Shown in pieces: positions 33,010 through 45,550 of a stretch of DNA of 64,000 nucleotides (positions are counted from its first letter, which is position 1; the number at the start of each line of letters is the position of its first letter). The position numbers and the translations under genes were made by a program. Origin of the DNA: Ligula intestinalis. Lineage: Eukaryota > Platyhelminthes > Cestoda > Diphyllobothriidea > Diphyllobothriidae. The notes under the pieces were generated by a model that ran no database searches, was not told where the DNA came from, and was given only the letters and a program-made list of their open reading frames with translations. The stretch is taken from NCBI GenBank assembly GCA_036362985.1, contig JAYGXS010000005.1:57208844-57272843 (forward strand), in the 5' to 3' direction.

Positions 33010-35806
33010 ATCCACAGATGGGGACATAACAATTTCCTCGGGGAGTGCATTCCAAGCTTCAACTACTCTATTACCAAAGAAGAACTTGCGTGTGTGTGCG
33101 TAGTTTGAAGAGATGCCCTCTTAAGTTGGTCGTTGTTGCTAACTCGAAGAAGTCGCCAGGTAGAAGACAGCAGTCCTGCCCGCGCATTATACGAAATGCT
33201 TGTATCAGATCGCCACGTAGCTGTCTGTAACTTAACGGAAATAGATCGAGATTAGCTAAACGTCTTTCGTAGGGTAAAAAGCTCTGACCGGTAACCAGTT
33301 TGGTCGCGCGCCTTTGGACCTTTTCGAGGGAATTTAGGTCTTTCGCGGTCCAGGGTTTCCATGCTTGCATTGCGAACTCCAACTTCGGCCGCACAAATGT
33401 TCCAAAGACCTTAGCAAAGCAGTCTTTATCGAAGGCACAGAAAGCCCTTTTGACAAGGTAGAGGACGGACATCGCAGACTTGGCTACTTTTGCGCAGTGC
33501 AGCGAGGGCTTAAGAGACGTAGAGATCCATACTCCCAAATCTTTCTGCGCGTCGACTTCTTGCAGTTGGATGCCATTTAGGCTGTAAACCATGGGGTTCT
33601 GAGAGCTGGGTCAGCCAACTCGTAGGACACTGCATTTGTTCTCGTTAAACGGCAAAAGCCAGTCTTGAGACCAAGTTTGAAGACGATTTAGGTTTAGCTG
33701 CAAATGTTCTTCGTCAGCTGAATTTCTGATGACGTTCCAAATCTTAATGTCATCGGCAAACATAGCCACATCGCAGTCCAGTTCACGGACGGAGTCATTG
33801 ACGTATATAATGAACAGTATAGGGCCAAGGACAGAGCCTTGGGGGACACCGCTCTCGACTGCAACGTCTGCCGACTGCTGGTCACCAATATGGACAGTTT
33901 GAGAGCGACCAAGTAAGAAGCTTTGAATCCACTTCAGCAGATTTCCTCGAACACCTATTTGGCTGAGTTTGTGCAGAAGTCGTTGATGTGGGATGCTATC
34001 AAAAGCCTTCTTGAAGTCGATGTAGATTACATGAAGCGGATTTCTTCCATCAACTGCCCGAGTCCAGCGTTCCAAACAATGGAGCAGGTTCGTCACGCAG
34101 GACCTGCCTCTGCGGAACCCATGTTGCGCATCCGATAGAAGGTTATGCTGCTCTAAGAAATGCATCAGCTCTCGTTTTACTACTTTTTCCATAATCTTGC
34201 AACAGATCGAAGTGAGGCTGATTGGTCTATACCTGTTTGCAGCAACCTTTCTGCCGCCTTTATACAACGGTGTGATCCGTGCGGATTTCCAATCGGCGGG
34301 TAAACAACCTGCGTTAAACGAGGTACTGAAAAGCATAGAAAGCGGGTTGGCTAGCTCCCCAGCACGTTCTTTCAGTAATTTAGGCGGGATGTCATCGGGA
34401 CCGGATGATTTCGAGTCGTGTAGTGCCATTAACTCCTGAAGAACGGTTGCTTCGGCGAAGGCCACATTTTCAATCTTTGGACCGTCATCTAAGCCATAGT
34501 TTGGAGGAATGAATCCGATTTCAGTTGTAAAGTTCGATTTGAAAAATTGTGAAAGATGCTCAGGTTTTGCTCCATCCTCATTCATTTCTGTTCCATCGCT
34601 AGCCTTCCGAAGGGGAACTGGGTCCCGGTTTCGTGTGGTCTTTCTTAAGTAGCCATAAAATAGCTTCGGATTTTTAACTGCCCGGTTTAGTAAATCTTTT
34701 TCAAAGTCTTTGCGCGCTTTGAAGATAAGTCGCTTCACGAGGTTCCTCTGCGTTTTGTATGCATTTAAAGATACCGGATTTCTGTCTGCTCTATACTTTC
34801 TAAACAATCTCCCCTTTTTATTGATCTCTTTCTTCAGCGCTTGAGTCAGCCACTGAGGTTTGTTGTTTAGCTTCTTCCGTGTAATCGGACAGTGGTTTCT
34901 CAGGAGAGTATGCAATAACTCACTGAACCATCCCCAATCATCAGCTATATTGCCAGAAAAAACCAATTCCCAATTTATGTTGTTTATTTCGGCCTTCATT
35001 TGATCAAAGTCACCACGCCAAATATTCCTTCTAACCTTGGTGGGTTGTTCGGGTACCGAAAATATAGAATAGTCCCAATTTAGTATGATGTGATCACTTT
35101 TACCTAGAGGAGGTAGAGATTGCACCTCGTCGATGCTGTCCAGCGATTTTGTAAGTACCAGGTCTAGGCAGTTTGATTGCTGCCCCTCACGCACCCTGGT
35201 GGGAAATAGAACATGTTGACTGAGAGATGCATTAAGTGTCAGAGCTAGTAAACGCCAGTCGAATGCTTGCTCTGGGCCTCGTGCGTATGATGAACCCCAA
35301 TCGATAAGCGGGGCATTGAAGTCTCCCATAATCAAGACGTCGGGCCGAGCAGCTAATCTCGCTAACTCTTCTAGTAGACCAGTGTCAGCCTCATGATCAT
35401 ATCTAGGCGGACGGTACACGGTCAGAACTTCCAGGCTGGGTGATTCCGGTACCTTTATAGTAAGCAAGATGGCCTCGGTGCTGCAATGAAACCGCTCTGT
35501 TTTTTCCGAGACTAGCAGTCCATGTTTGACGTAAGTTATAATTCCTCCTCCTTGGCGCCCTCTTCTATCTCTCCGGAACAGATTAAAGCCAGGTAGTGCC
35601 ACTTCGTGGTCATCCACGTTTTCAGACAGCCAGGTTTCTGTCAGAGAGATAATGTCGGGAGAAAGGTCATATATCTGCACTTTTAGTTCATCTAACTTGG
35701 ACAACAGACTCTGTGCGTTGGTGTAGAAGAATTTAAGTGACATATTTTTGACGAATTTTGTCTCGGTGGAATTTGAACTTTGCTTGACATCGGCTGTGTA
35801 AGCCAC
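33010..35806 (-). pseudogene. CR1-like LINE ORF2: APE endonuclease and reverse transcriptase
   Basis: The main frame (35,806-33,611) gives the endonuclease with TNAQSLLSKLDEL, LTETWLSENV, LTVYRPPR, LIMGDFNAPLIDW and LGKSDHIILNW. The RT has KSSGPDDIPPKLL, YRPISLTSICCKIMEKV, HGFRRGRSCVTNLL, YIDFKKAFDSIPHQRLL, SGVPQGSVLGPILF and MFADDIKIW. A single in-frame UGA (33,613-33,611) separates it from the same-frame C-terminal part (33,592-33,071). That part then loses frame in a CA-repeat (33,088-33,100) before the conserved KFFFGNRVVEAWNALP end. The first listed codon is GTG; the first ATG in frame is just before SLKFFYTNAQ (about 35,742). Confidence 0.9.
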
Positions 35807-35812
35807 GCTCAG

Positions 35813-37236
35813 GCCATTGTTCGAAGTATTATCGGTTGCTTCAAGAACCTCATATTCCTGTGAATTATCTTCCCATTCGAGATTACCAGGCTGGTCTCGC
35901 CATTTTTTCTTCTCGAAAGTAATTCTGCCACAAGTTCCCGACGTTTGAGCCGTTCCGCTAGAGACTACTCCGGCTGAAAAGAAATTTCTTTGTGTGACTG
36001 GCGAAGGCTGGTCTTTTTTGATAAGATCAGTTTAACGTGTTCGTTATTTTGCATCACAATTTTTAGAGGTCGTGGTCGCGGCGTACCTGTGGCCTCGTCA
36101 GGTTTTTTTCCGATCCGAAACGATTTCAGAACTGGAAATTCTAAACCTGGCTCGAACAGATCGTTTAGAACACGGTTGAAGGATGCCATGTCCTCCGCGT
36201 TATGGTCTGAACTGACTGAAGTACATTCTTCTAGGCCCTGGACAATAATACAGTGCTGTCGTCCCTGTGGGTGTTGGAAAACTTTTTCGACAGTGTTTGT
36301 CATATTGGCCTCTGTGTGACTCGAGCTCGGGATGGCCGATGTAGATGGTTCCCCAGCATGGGCCTCGTTTCTGTTGCTATGTGTATTCGGGAAGCCAAAC
36401 CCTTCGTTGTTGCATGTCATTTCGGTGTTGGACACGGTCTCTAAGTTGGCCTCAGAATCCGTGTCTGCGATCTGGGAGCTTGGGCTGGCAGTGGGCCTCG
36501 AGCTCGGACTGGCTGGAGTCAATATTTCGCCAGTATTGACTTTGCTGTTTTCGCTAGGGGTGCTCGCGAGGTCAGGCACGGCAGCTTTAGGCACCTTCAC
36601 GCTGGGTGTTGGCACAGTCTTGCAATTTTTTTTGAGAGCCTTAGGTTTTGGTGGTGGCCCAGCCGTCCCTTTGTTGTCCACAGCGGGGGTGTTCGAATTT
36701 GTCTCCACTGTGGCTGCATGGTCAACTATGGGAGGCTGTACTTTAGGTATAGGTACACGCGTAGGTTTCTGAGGTGTTCTACACGTAAGCTCGGCAGCTG
36801 TCAGGTTTTCTGTTGACACGTGGGTCTGCTGGATAAAAGCTCTCATGCCCTTCATTTCTTCTTCGAGTTTTTCCTTTGAAACGAGGGTCTGCAGCATAAA
36901 CTCCTGCATATTTTTTACCACGTCGACAAGTTTATCAAACTTAGAGGCTAGCACATCATATCCGTCGCAATAGTCTACTACTTGCGGCGGTCGCACCCAA
37001 TTGGTAAGACTTTTGGATCTTATCTCACACCGTGCGTCAGTGGCGTAATGGTTAGAGACGCGGCCTCGTGAAGAAGCGGTTTCGAGTTCGAGCCCACCTC
37101 GCGTCAAATTTTGCATCTGGCTTCTGGTCTGCATAACTGCGTACAACAATTGTATTTTCAACACAAAAGGATAATATATGCAGTTTTTGTCTTGTATACG
37201 AGATAGAAAGCCTAAGGCTACGCTTTGCTGATACAA
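35813..37236 (-). pseudogene. CR1-like LINE ORF1 with an internal amber codon
   Basis: The open part (37,236-35,965) has a predicted coiled coil around residues 95-140 (LASKFDKLVDVVKNM, KEKLEEEMKGMRAF), a long Pro/Thr/Ser-rich linker, then GRQHCIIVQGLEECTS and RPRPLKIVMQNNEHVKLILSK. A TAG at 35,964-35,962 interrupts the frame just before the conserved ERLKRRELVAELL and SLVISNGKII. That end remains open to a TGA near 35,811. The first 75 or so codons run through a tRNA-like sequence, so the listed Met is unlikely to be the real start. Confidence 0.8.
37032..37106 (+). repeat. tRNA-like sequence inside the ORF1 5' region
   Basis: GCGTCAGTGGCGTAATGGTTAG resembles an A-box half, and GAGTTCGAGCCCACC a B box, 50 nt apart. 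The acceptor ends do not pair, so this is a SINE head or tRNA relic rather than a tRNA gene. Confidence 0.5.
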
Positions 37237-37745
37237 TAATCCTTTAGAAGTTGAATTTTTTTTACTGAAGACGATTGTGGTTAGAATTTAAGCAGCAGAG
37301 CTTTGACTGACTACTAGGTAACTGTCTCAACTTGTAAACTTAGTTCAGGGTTGATAAACAGGCGTAGCAACCGAGCTAGTTTAGTTTCTAAGTATGCAGT
37401 AGGTAAGTTTAATATTGGTATCAACAAATGTGATTTAATATAATGGAGCGACTCAGCCTTTGTTGTTTTCTCCGTGGATACTCCTCAGAAATCCTAACGA
37501 GATTGATTTGGACAGGAAGACTGTGTAATCCAAGCCAATAATTCCAGCAGGATGCTCGATTTGGAGAAATTTCCTGGTCGAACAGTGACAGTATGGCAGG
37601 GAATTGAACGAAGGATCGTTGCAAAACAGTGTGTTTTTTGATCCGATTTTTGTCTTTCGACAATTTATTTCAGTGTAAAACTTGAATTTATTTCGCCTTC
37701 GTGTTGCTCGAAAATTCAAACCGCGCGGGTTCAGTTCAGGTCTTG

Positions 37746-38461
37746 ATCTGAACTCTCAAAAAGCCACTTTACAGTCTACGATTACCGCGAGTTAGTCGTC
37801 TTGCCCTATGAATCTGTCTTCTTTTTTGCTGTGATATGCAGCGGCTGCCAATTTATCAATCTGTTTGTGCATTATTGTGGTTGTGTGTTATTTGACAGAT
37901 AGGCCAAATTGGAGATCTTTTGGTATCCACTCCAGCAGCGAAGACCGCAACTGCGATCTTCAGACTATGGTTTCTTAGTGGCGAAGAAGTCTTGGGAGGG
38001 CCAGTCTTAGGAACGGTATTTTGTGTACACGGAAGAACGGAGAATAGATGGAAGAAGTCTGACTTGGAAGAACACGACCAGCCAGGAGAGTCAGTCAGAC
38101 CCATGTGCCAGTTTGTTAGCAGTAAGGCCAGATGAAAGCGACAAAATTCACGCGTGCAGGCTTGCTATTCATTGCCGGCCTAGAAGGCATCTATGCGGCA
38201 ACTGCGATTGGCTGTTCACAGAGGTCCAGAGCCGCAGTCGTGAAATTCTAGTGGAATTCGCTTCGATGCGAGCTTGTCGCTACAATGGCTGTGTATCGTG
38301 CGTAGAGAAACCGCGTTTTTAGTCGACGGCCACCACATCACTTTCCTCTCCAATGCTACTGAGGTTCCGGGCAGCGGATACAAGGTCCCTCAGCTACAGT
38401 CTTAACATAAGTTTGGCCAGCAGCTTTCGAGATAGAAAAGACAAGCTCTGTTAGGTTGAAG
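37746..38461. other. Intergenic sequence, no gene recognised
   Basis: Open frames at 37,920-38,322 show no family resemblance. Confidence 0.45.
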
Positions 38462-39640
38462 GGCAACAGTATGTTAAGTAGTGCACCTTATATACCCCGT
38501 AGTCCTGAATTTTGTGCTATGGCAACGGTGAGTATAGAGCTTTCATGGGTGGGAAATTAGGAAAGGTAGTGATACTGGGGTTGGGTATCACTAGCCGATA
38601 ACGCCATACAAGGCAGAAAAGGCCTTCCTAGTGTCCCCTGTCTTTGCTGGTAATGTCATTCTGCCTATATCCTAGCCGCCTTGCGGTGGAGGCTCGAGAG
38701 AGAGCGCTTAAGGCAATATATGGGGACGAGTGGGTCCACTGACAGATCGGTGTACGCGTCTATGCCACTGAAATATACTTTAATAACTGCCCTCCTAAAA
38801 TTGCTTGACCTCTAATTCATCTGCAAACGGTCACTGCCTGTAAATATAGTAAATTAATTGACCAATTAGAAGGGTGAAGCTTACTAGGTAAGTAGGATGG
38901 GAAACATTAGGCAAAAATGTGGGTGCATAGTGAGGGGTAGAGGAGGGGGCAGATAATTATCACAGCAAAACAGTTCAGGTTACCGTGAAAGCCTGTGAAG
39001 TGTAATTAAAGGGGGGGGGGGGGGGTCACTGTAACCTGGATTGCTTCCGAGAAAGCAGTGCTTCAATTTAATAACTGCACTGTTATTTTATTGTATTCAG
39101 AAATGTTGGCACAAGTAGCTTTTGTAGGCCCACTCATATATCCCTAGTCCCAGCATTTTGTTCTGCAAAAACGGTGGTTATAGAGTTTTGTGGGGTGGGG
39201 AAATAGGATAGGCAGAGAAGGAAAATTTTAGAGGTAAGTGTAAAGTGAAAAATGTAGTCGAAGCTGATTTCCGCATTCGCTGGGAGCAGGTTGTTCCGCA
39301 TGCAATTTGAAGGTGTGCATGGCGCTTCGCACTGCGGACTATACTAATCTAACTCCAGAACGGTATGTTGAACTTCAGGTAAGTTGAAGTAGACGACCTC
39401 CTAACCACCACTTCAATTTTTCGGGAAATTCAAGAAACCTGCAATTTGACGATCGGAGTTTTCCATAATAAGTTAAAAGATAATACAGATTGGTATAAAG
39501 CTACGGCTATAAATCAACAACACTTCTAAATAGAGTAAAATAAAATTGCATTTAGCATTTATAAAAGTATATTCAAATGCGTGTCCTAATTCCCCACCCA
39601 TAAAACCCTATAACCACCGTTTTTGTAGGAAAAAATTCAG
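38462..39640 (+). mobile_element. Nested repeat composite (rep-B, SINE, rep-C)
   Basis: A rep-B end (38,462-38,560) is followed by a SINE-like body (38,575-38,745). Then rep-C (38,791-39,066) lies between two identical 12-bp sequences TTTAATAACTGC (38,779-38,790 and 39,067-39,078). After it comes a rep-B copy with inverted ends (about 39,150-39,640). The 12-bp repeat looks like the target-site duplication of rep-C. Confidence 0.65.
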
Positions 39641-39937
39641 GTTGATCTATATCTGTACATTTTCCCAGTCTGTATTATCTTTTAACTTAATGCTCGAAAA
39701 CCCGATTATCGAAATGCAAGTTTCTTGAAATTTCCGAAAAACATAGAGCTTTATTGTCGACTAATTATCACGCCGACGTCTAGCACGGAGCTAATGGCTC
39801 GTACGCGGACTGCCAAGCCATAATTATCATCATTTGAAGCAATTAGAAGGAAAGCTGCTGATTTTGGCACGCATGTGGTCGTGTGGCTGCTATGGAATAT
39901 GAATTTTGTATAAACTGTGCCTTTGTGAAAATTTTCT

Positions 39938-39994
39938 GATTTTGTCTCTGATGATGGATGCAAACCAGAATCCGAAAAGTCAGGCCAATAAATC
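39938..39994 (+). ncRNA. Hammerhead-like motif in PLE tail
   Basis: CUGAUGA (39,948-39,954), an extra U, helix II GGAU with AUCC, GAAA (39,974-39,977), A, GUC. Helix I is credible: GUCU pairs with AGGC (one wobble) next to the core, and GAUUU (39,938-39,942) with AAAUC (39,990-39,994) further out. Confidence 0.58.
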
Positions 39995-40145
39995 TTTTGC
40001 TTCAGTGATCGCACCTGCTTCTGCTGCTCCTGCCGATGATTATTATTATTATTGCCAATGGAAGCGGATATGTCAGTTCCAGGAAGCAGTTTAGAAGAAG
40101 AAGATGCGACCACTGGAACAAGAGTTTGATTCGTGTAAACCAGAA
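39938..40145. mobile_element. Two PLE tails facing each other
   Basis: A + strand tail (39,938-40,025) and a minus-strand tail (about 40,145-40,040) share the CCAGTGATCGCATCTTC-type end and meet around an ATT microsatellite (40,036-40,052). A PLE body on the + strand follows. Confidence 0.6.
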
Positions 40146-41050
40146 CACGCATCGACCCAACTATTCCGGGCATTCAGTTCACACTGGAGAACGAGGTTAA
40201 CAACAAACTTCCATTTCTGGATGTTCTCGTGCAGTGAAATACTGACGGAACATTACAAATATCCGTTCACCGCAAAGAAACATATGCGGAAGTTATTGTA
40301 AATTATGACAGTAACAACCCCATCTCTCATAAACGGAGTGTCGTCAATAGTTTGTTACATGGAGCAAAGCCACACTGCTCTGAAGAACAAATATACCGAA
40401 TGAAGCTCAATTACTTGTTTGATTTGTTTTTCTGAAATGGTTACCCCAGAAGCTTTATACGCCGATGCATGAAACAGCAACGGCGCAACAAAAAGGAATC
40501 AGATAGTTCCACTTAAGTGCCCAAAATAAATACATGGCGAGTCCTCCCTTATATAAGTAATGTGTCTGAACTCGTTAAAAGACACTTGCGGAAACGCCAA
40601 ATAAAAGTGGCGCACAAACCGATGGTTACTTTAGGCACCGCAGCCAGTGCACCCTAAGGATAGGATCAGCTACCTCAATAAGAAAGAAGCCATCTATAAA
40701 ATCCCTTGCAAAGATTCTGATACTGTAGATTGTGGCCAAACAGGAAGATCCATCTCCACAAGCATCCATGAGCACCAATTGGCCGTGAAGAAACGTGACC
40801 GTTTGTCCAAAGTTGCCATGCTTTGCCTCGACACAGGACACCCCTTTGAATGGGATAAAACACGTATCATCGGAAATTGCCCTCCAAAAATGGCCGAGTA
40901 TTCCTCGAAGCCATGCATTCCGAGGATTCATGCATCAACCGGCATATACGATTAGATGGTATTTACAAACACTTCAAAGAACGATGGAAAAGGCGAAGGC
41001 CGACCGACAGAGACTGAGGTCACACCTACCAAGCACGTCTCACCCTGTAT
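40146..41050 (+). pseudogene. PLE RT-end and GIY-YIG endonuclease relic
   Basis: Fragments in order: FTLENEVNNKLPFLDVLVQ then a stop, DGTLQISVHRKETYAEVIV, HKRSVVNSLLHGAKPHCSEE, NGYPRSFIRRCMKQQ, LPYISNVSELVKRHLRKRQI and VAHKPMVTL. The endonuclease follows from 40,647: IYKIPC, DCGQTGRS, STSIHEHQLAVKKRD and HPFEWDKTRIIG. Stops and a late frameshift near 40,900 kill the copy. It belongs to the same subfamily as 8,452-8,950 and 59,235-60,180. Confidence 0.82.
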
Positions 41051-41164
41051 AATGATTAATTAATTCGCCAGTTTTTAAATTTTAGGTATTCATTGCGCTG
41101 TTCCTGTTAGTCCAAAGACTAGTTGGGGCGCCAAACTCGAAAATTCACTCATTAAAGTTACTTT

Positions 41165-41965
41165 TTGTCCCAAAGAACATCTTCTTCAAATTCAAGAGTT
41201 TTAGTTTTCTGACAATTCGAATTCCGTCGGGAGTCCCTAATCACAGGTAACTGTAGGATAGTCTGAGTCATGCGCAGATAGGGGTGAAATATGCACAGAT
41301 TGCACGGTATTTATAGTTCGTAGCGGTCTTCTGTGTGCGTACTATAATTATCCACTCCTGTTGTCACCGCTTAAATCTTAATTGGTGCGTTTATGGCCTG
41401 ATACTTCGCCTTCGATGGACAAGGATTTCGTGGCAATTAATGAGTCGAACGCGAACTTTCAAGCCATCACCGCACCAATTCAAGTTTGATGAGGACGAAC
41501 TCCACGCATAAGGTGACAACCGCGTGAGCCGCGAGCTGATGAGTCATCGTTCTCAGGTCCCCAGTCCATCAACAAGTGCAATGATTTGGCTTTCGTATTC
41601 TGCGTACTGAGACATTGACTGAGCCAGAGAGCCAGTCACGTGGGAAGGGCCGGACCCGGCAACAACTCTGACGACAGCGAGCATAATTGTCACGCGAGTA
41701 CCAAGCCCGCATCCGACACGGACAAGAAATTTGTGGCAATCGATGATTCCAACGCGAAGTGCCAAGCCATTACCGCACCAATTAAGACCTAAGCGGTGGC
41801 TACAGGAGTGATTAATTATAGCACGCACGGGGTGTGCATGTTTCGCCCCTATCTGCGCATGACTCAGACTATCCTACCATTACATGTGATGACGGATTTT
41901 CGACGGAATCCGAAAACGTCAGGAAAATAAAACTCTTGTTCAAGTTGCCACTTCTTCGTCTTCAT
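41165..41965. mobile_element. PLE fragment between inverted hammerhead-type tails
   Basis: A minus-strand tail (41,300-41,165) and a + tail (41,833-41,965) are about 130-bp inverted repeats sharing CTGCGCATGACTCAGACTATCC. Between them is a short + strand body relic (KFDEDELHA, DNRVSREL near 41,490-41,560) matching the endonuclease end at 11,600-11,700. A 63-bp direct repeat (about 41,417-41,479 and 41,720-41,782) flanks that relic. Confidence 0.68.
41886..41920 (+). ncRNA. Degenerate hammerhead core
   Basis: GUGAUGA (first base changed), one extra C, helix II GGAUU with AAUCC, then GAAA (41,912-41,915) and ACGUC. The changed C3 and poor helix I argue against activity. Confidence 0.4.
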
Positions 41966-41973
41966 CGTCGTAG

Positions 41974-42501
<528 letters not shown>

Positions 42502-42594
42502 AGACGGAAGTGGTGGTGGCCTTTGGGTGAGTCCGTTGAAGCCGTCGGTTGATGATAGCGCTGCTTAGGCGTTCTGCCAACAATGTTCTTTAAC

Positions 42595-43130
42595 CTATGA
42601 ACAAGCAGTCAGTTTGCTCGTGTGTTTATGCCGCAACGCAGGCTTCACTAGAGAACCGACCAATCAAGAACGAAACTGCGCCTGCACCCGGCCCCAAGGC
42701 CGCGGCCCAAACCGACCACCATCACCACCACCTAGGCATCGTAGCTGTCGTCGTTTCGGGCCGGGCGACCAGCGAAAGCTTTCTCTTCTCCTGTAGTGCG
42801 AGGAGAGGCATGTGGGAGTGAAGGCTACGCTAGCGGAGGCGGCGGCGTAAACCGGGGGTCGGTGGGCATCGCGTGCGCTACGAGAGTGGACGGCTGCCCA
42901 CCGGGCCTAAGACACGCTCTGTGCCTATCTGCTCTCTTGTGGCAGGACTGCTTTGTCTCCATTTTGGCAGTCTAACCTAGTCCCAATGATGCAAAACGAC
43001 GATCCACCTCACACATCCTGTTGGCCGAAGGGCTGGCCGGATAATGTGTATTTTAGAGCTGCGTCTGTGGTTCTGGAAGCGACCTAGTGAGCGGGGCTGT
43101 AGGTATAGTGGACAGAGGAAGTAAGACTCA
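42595..43130 (+). repeat. GC-rich dispersed repeat (rep-F), plus copy
   Basis: Shares GGCTTCACTAGAGAACCGACC, the CTAACCTAGTCCCA block, GGCTGGCCGGATAATG and TGCTGCGTCTGTGG-like sequence with the minus copy at 47,965-48,570. It is much more GC-rich than its surroundings. Frames in it are not conserved between copies, so it looks non-coding. Confidence 0.75.
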
Positions 43131-43404
43131 TTTCTCTTCGATTAAAAAACCTCTAACACGAATCTGATCGAAAACTTCACATTGAAATATCCATTATCAA
43201 CACGGTCCTTTAAGGGGATTATTACCATTAACTCGAAGAAAACTTGTGGGAGCCATAACACATATTGCGCACTCCGAATGCGTAATATTTCAGCGTACTG
43301 TTCTAGCATGAATAAGTGGCCATTTTGTTCATTGAACGTTTGTGCAGTTCACAGACAGGAACCTCACTTTTTTAAGTATAAAATCTAAAGGAGGTGCAAT
43401 TCGC

Positions 43405-43600
43405 TACCAAACGAGTGCAAGCAATATTTTTTCGTTCAGCTTTTCCATAAAATATATTTGAATTTATAAAGGCAGTCAACATCAATGACAAAAATGCATA
43501 CCATTTAAGTAGCCAATTTTTGCAATACGTAGGTTTTGTTAGGGGTCAGAAAGATGTTTGTTAAAAAGCCGGCATTTTATCGTGACTGATATTATTTCAG
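43405..43600 (+). repeat. Second copy of the AT-rich repeat at 13,005-13,200
   Basis: Diverged direct match to the repeat in the third visible intron region. No coding potential. Confidence 0.45.
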
Positions 43601-45129
43601 AAAAGACCACATGATGATCGGTATGACAACCTTACTCAATGCCGAATAGCGAGAGAGTATCAATCTTTCGCATATGTTGGTATGCTACAAGAATTTTAGG
43701 CCGTACTGTAGTTTTATCCGAAGGAGTTAGATATGCTCTACATAATCTCAAATTCAATGTTATAGGAAGGCCACTTAAACACTCGAGCGTATTGCTTCCT
43801 TAGCCAAGCCCCCTGAACCGATGTCATTTAGTTTACTCGGTTGGCAGAGTCGTTTTTTTTATTCAAATGTCAGGAGTTGGCTGTATTTGGTATGCACATA
43901 ATCTATGGTTCGTGTGAAAACCCCAGACCTGGATCATCTTCTTCCTTATTTTCAACAAGCTTTACATCTTTTTTGTTTCAATCCTTCTGTACTCTGCATC
44001 ATTTCACCTTGTCTTCCCCCACTACTTTTCTCCGTTCGTCTGCCTTTGCCTTCTCCTTTTGATAATATCTATTACTACTTATTTATAATAAGTAACGACA
44101 GATACCAAGGGGTCTGAGATGGGCACCTCTGCTTTATTAGACGCTGTCAGCAAACCATACGTATTAATCTCCTCAGGAGTAAATGGCTAATTTGGAATAT
44201 GTAGTCATTTATTTTGGGAAAGATTATGAAGTTGAAATTTCAAACCGGAAGGCGCACGGTATTTGCTGGGTGATACACTCAATAGCCAAATCTACTACGA
44301 TCCGCAGTGGGAGAATATCAGCAAACCGCGTGTCTGTGTTTTAAGTTAATACCTTTCTTATCGGTATTGTAACCCATGCAACCTGTGTGTACTCATGACG
44401 ACCCGACTGCATATTACACGTTAATTCAGCTAAAACTAATAGATTTCTGCTGAAGGATTTATATAAACAGCCGCCAATACTTCATTCCATTGATTTGCTC
44501 AAAGTTCTTTGTTGCTTAAGAGATTCAAAGGCTAAAGATGCAGGATATAAGTTCTAACCAACTGAATGCATTTCAATAGAACGTTTTATTCAATTGACTC
44601 TAGTGCCAATTCGTTGGCTTGTACATTCGAGGCATTTCGCTACTATCAAGATGGCAATAAAAAGTAAATTCAAACGAAAATATTACCATTATCGAAACGA
44701 GCGGTTTGTTCCTATTTTGCGAGCATGAACACGGAATAGTTAAGAATGAGTGAAGCCTTCTAGAGTTAATAAGGCATAGCAGACGTCAGGCGAATAAAAA
44801 TAGTAATATGCCTTGGTAAAAGGAGAAGGCAAATAAGGAATACGAGGGCGTTGAAAGAACGAGGCAGTGCAAGCATGTTTTTACGTGGACCATAGACGCC
44901 GTGAATGAATCCTTCATTAATGAGCTGTGACTTTGACTGATAAAACCCTGCACCTGTTTTCCACCATTGCACAATAATAGTTTTATCCATTTTTATAAAC
45001 ATAATACCTTATAAATACTATAAAAGTTCTTCGAAACGTTCCTTCACTGGTGTGTTTTGTAAAAGGGGAGGTTCCTCAAGAAGTAAAGTAGCGCTGCCCG
45101 GCTGAAAACTGAAATAGATTACCAGCTCA
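43601..45129. other. Intergenic sequence, nothing firm
   Basis: TTGCCTTCTCCTTTT near 44,045 recurs inverted near 44,820, which hints at an inverted pair of decayed repeats. No gene. Confidence 0.4.
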
Positions 45130-45550
45130 GACCACCTCCATGTGCATCTACTCCTTTACTTGCTCCTGTAGTACAGGTTATATTGATTGCATGAGTTGGC
45201 GCCTATCCAACAGAACAAAGAAACACCTCGGGAGCATAAACAGCTCTATTCTCGCGCACATGGTTGATTTCGATCCTCATGTGGTCCCCAACGAAGCCTT
45301 CCGGGTGATCTATAAGGTCCCACCAAACTATTCAAAGACCCTGGGTCAGCGCCTGCTAGTAACAGCAGAATCGACCACTACGAGGTTCTTAAAGCCGTCG
45401 TTGTGTGCACAACAGAGCGCCCTGCAAACTCCGCGTCTAGCGTGGCCAACAGTCACTTGTTTATTATGCCAGTTTACAGGCAATTGTAAAGAGTTGGTAA
45501 TGCACCTCTTGGGTGCCTTCCAACACCTCGAAGACCGGAAAAAACCTTAA
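45130..45550 (+). pseudogene. GIY-YIG endonuclease fragment of another PLE-like family
   Basis: CIYSFTCSCSTGYIDCMSWRLSNRTKKHL carries the IYxF-x-C-x-C and GYI elements of a GIY-YIG domain followed by the Arg helix. NEAFRVIYKVPPNYSKTL and a LLVTAES helix with a Glu follow. It differs clearly from the other PLEs in the window. The RT is absent. Confidence 0.65.

Larger units (their letters stand above)
32816..37745 (-). mobile_element. CR1-like LINE, nearly intact
   Basis: 5' UTR (37,745-37,240), ORF1 (37,236 to about 35,813), ORF2 (about 35,800-33,010) and about 200 bp of 3' UTR before it runs into the tandem 3' ends. The shared 5' UTR with the LINE at 13,420-19,440 shows a complete 5' end. 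Only a few lesions break the reading frames, so it is much younger than the first copy. Confidence 0.87.
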
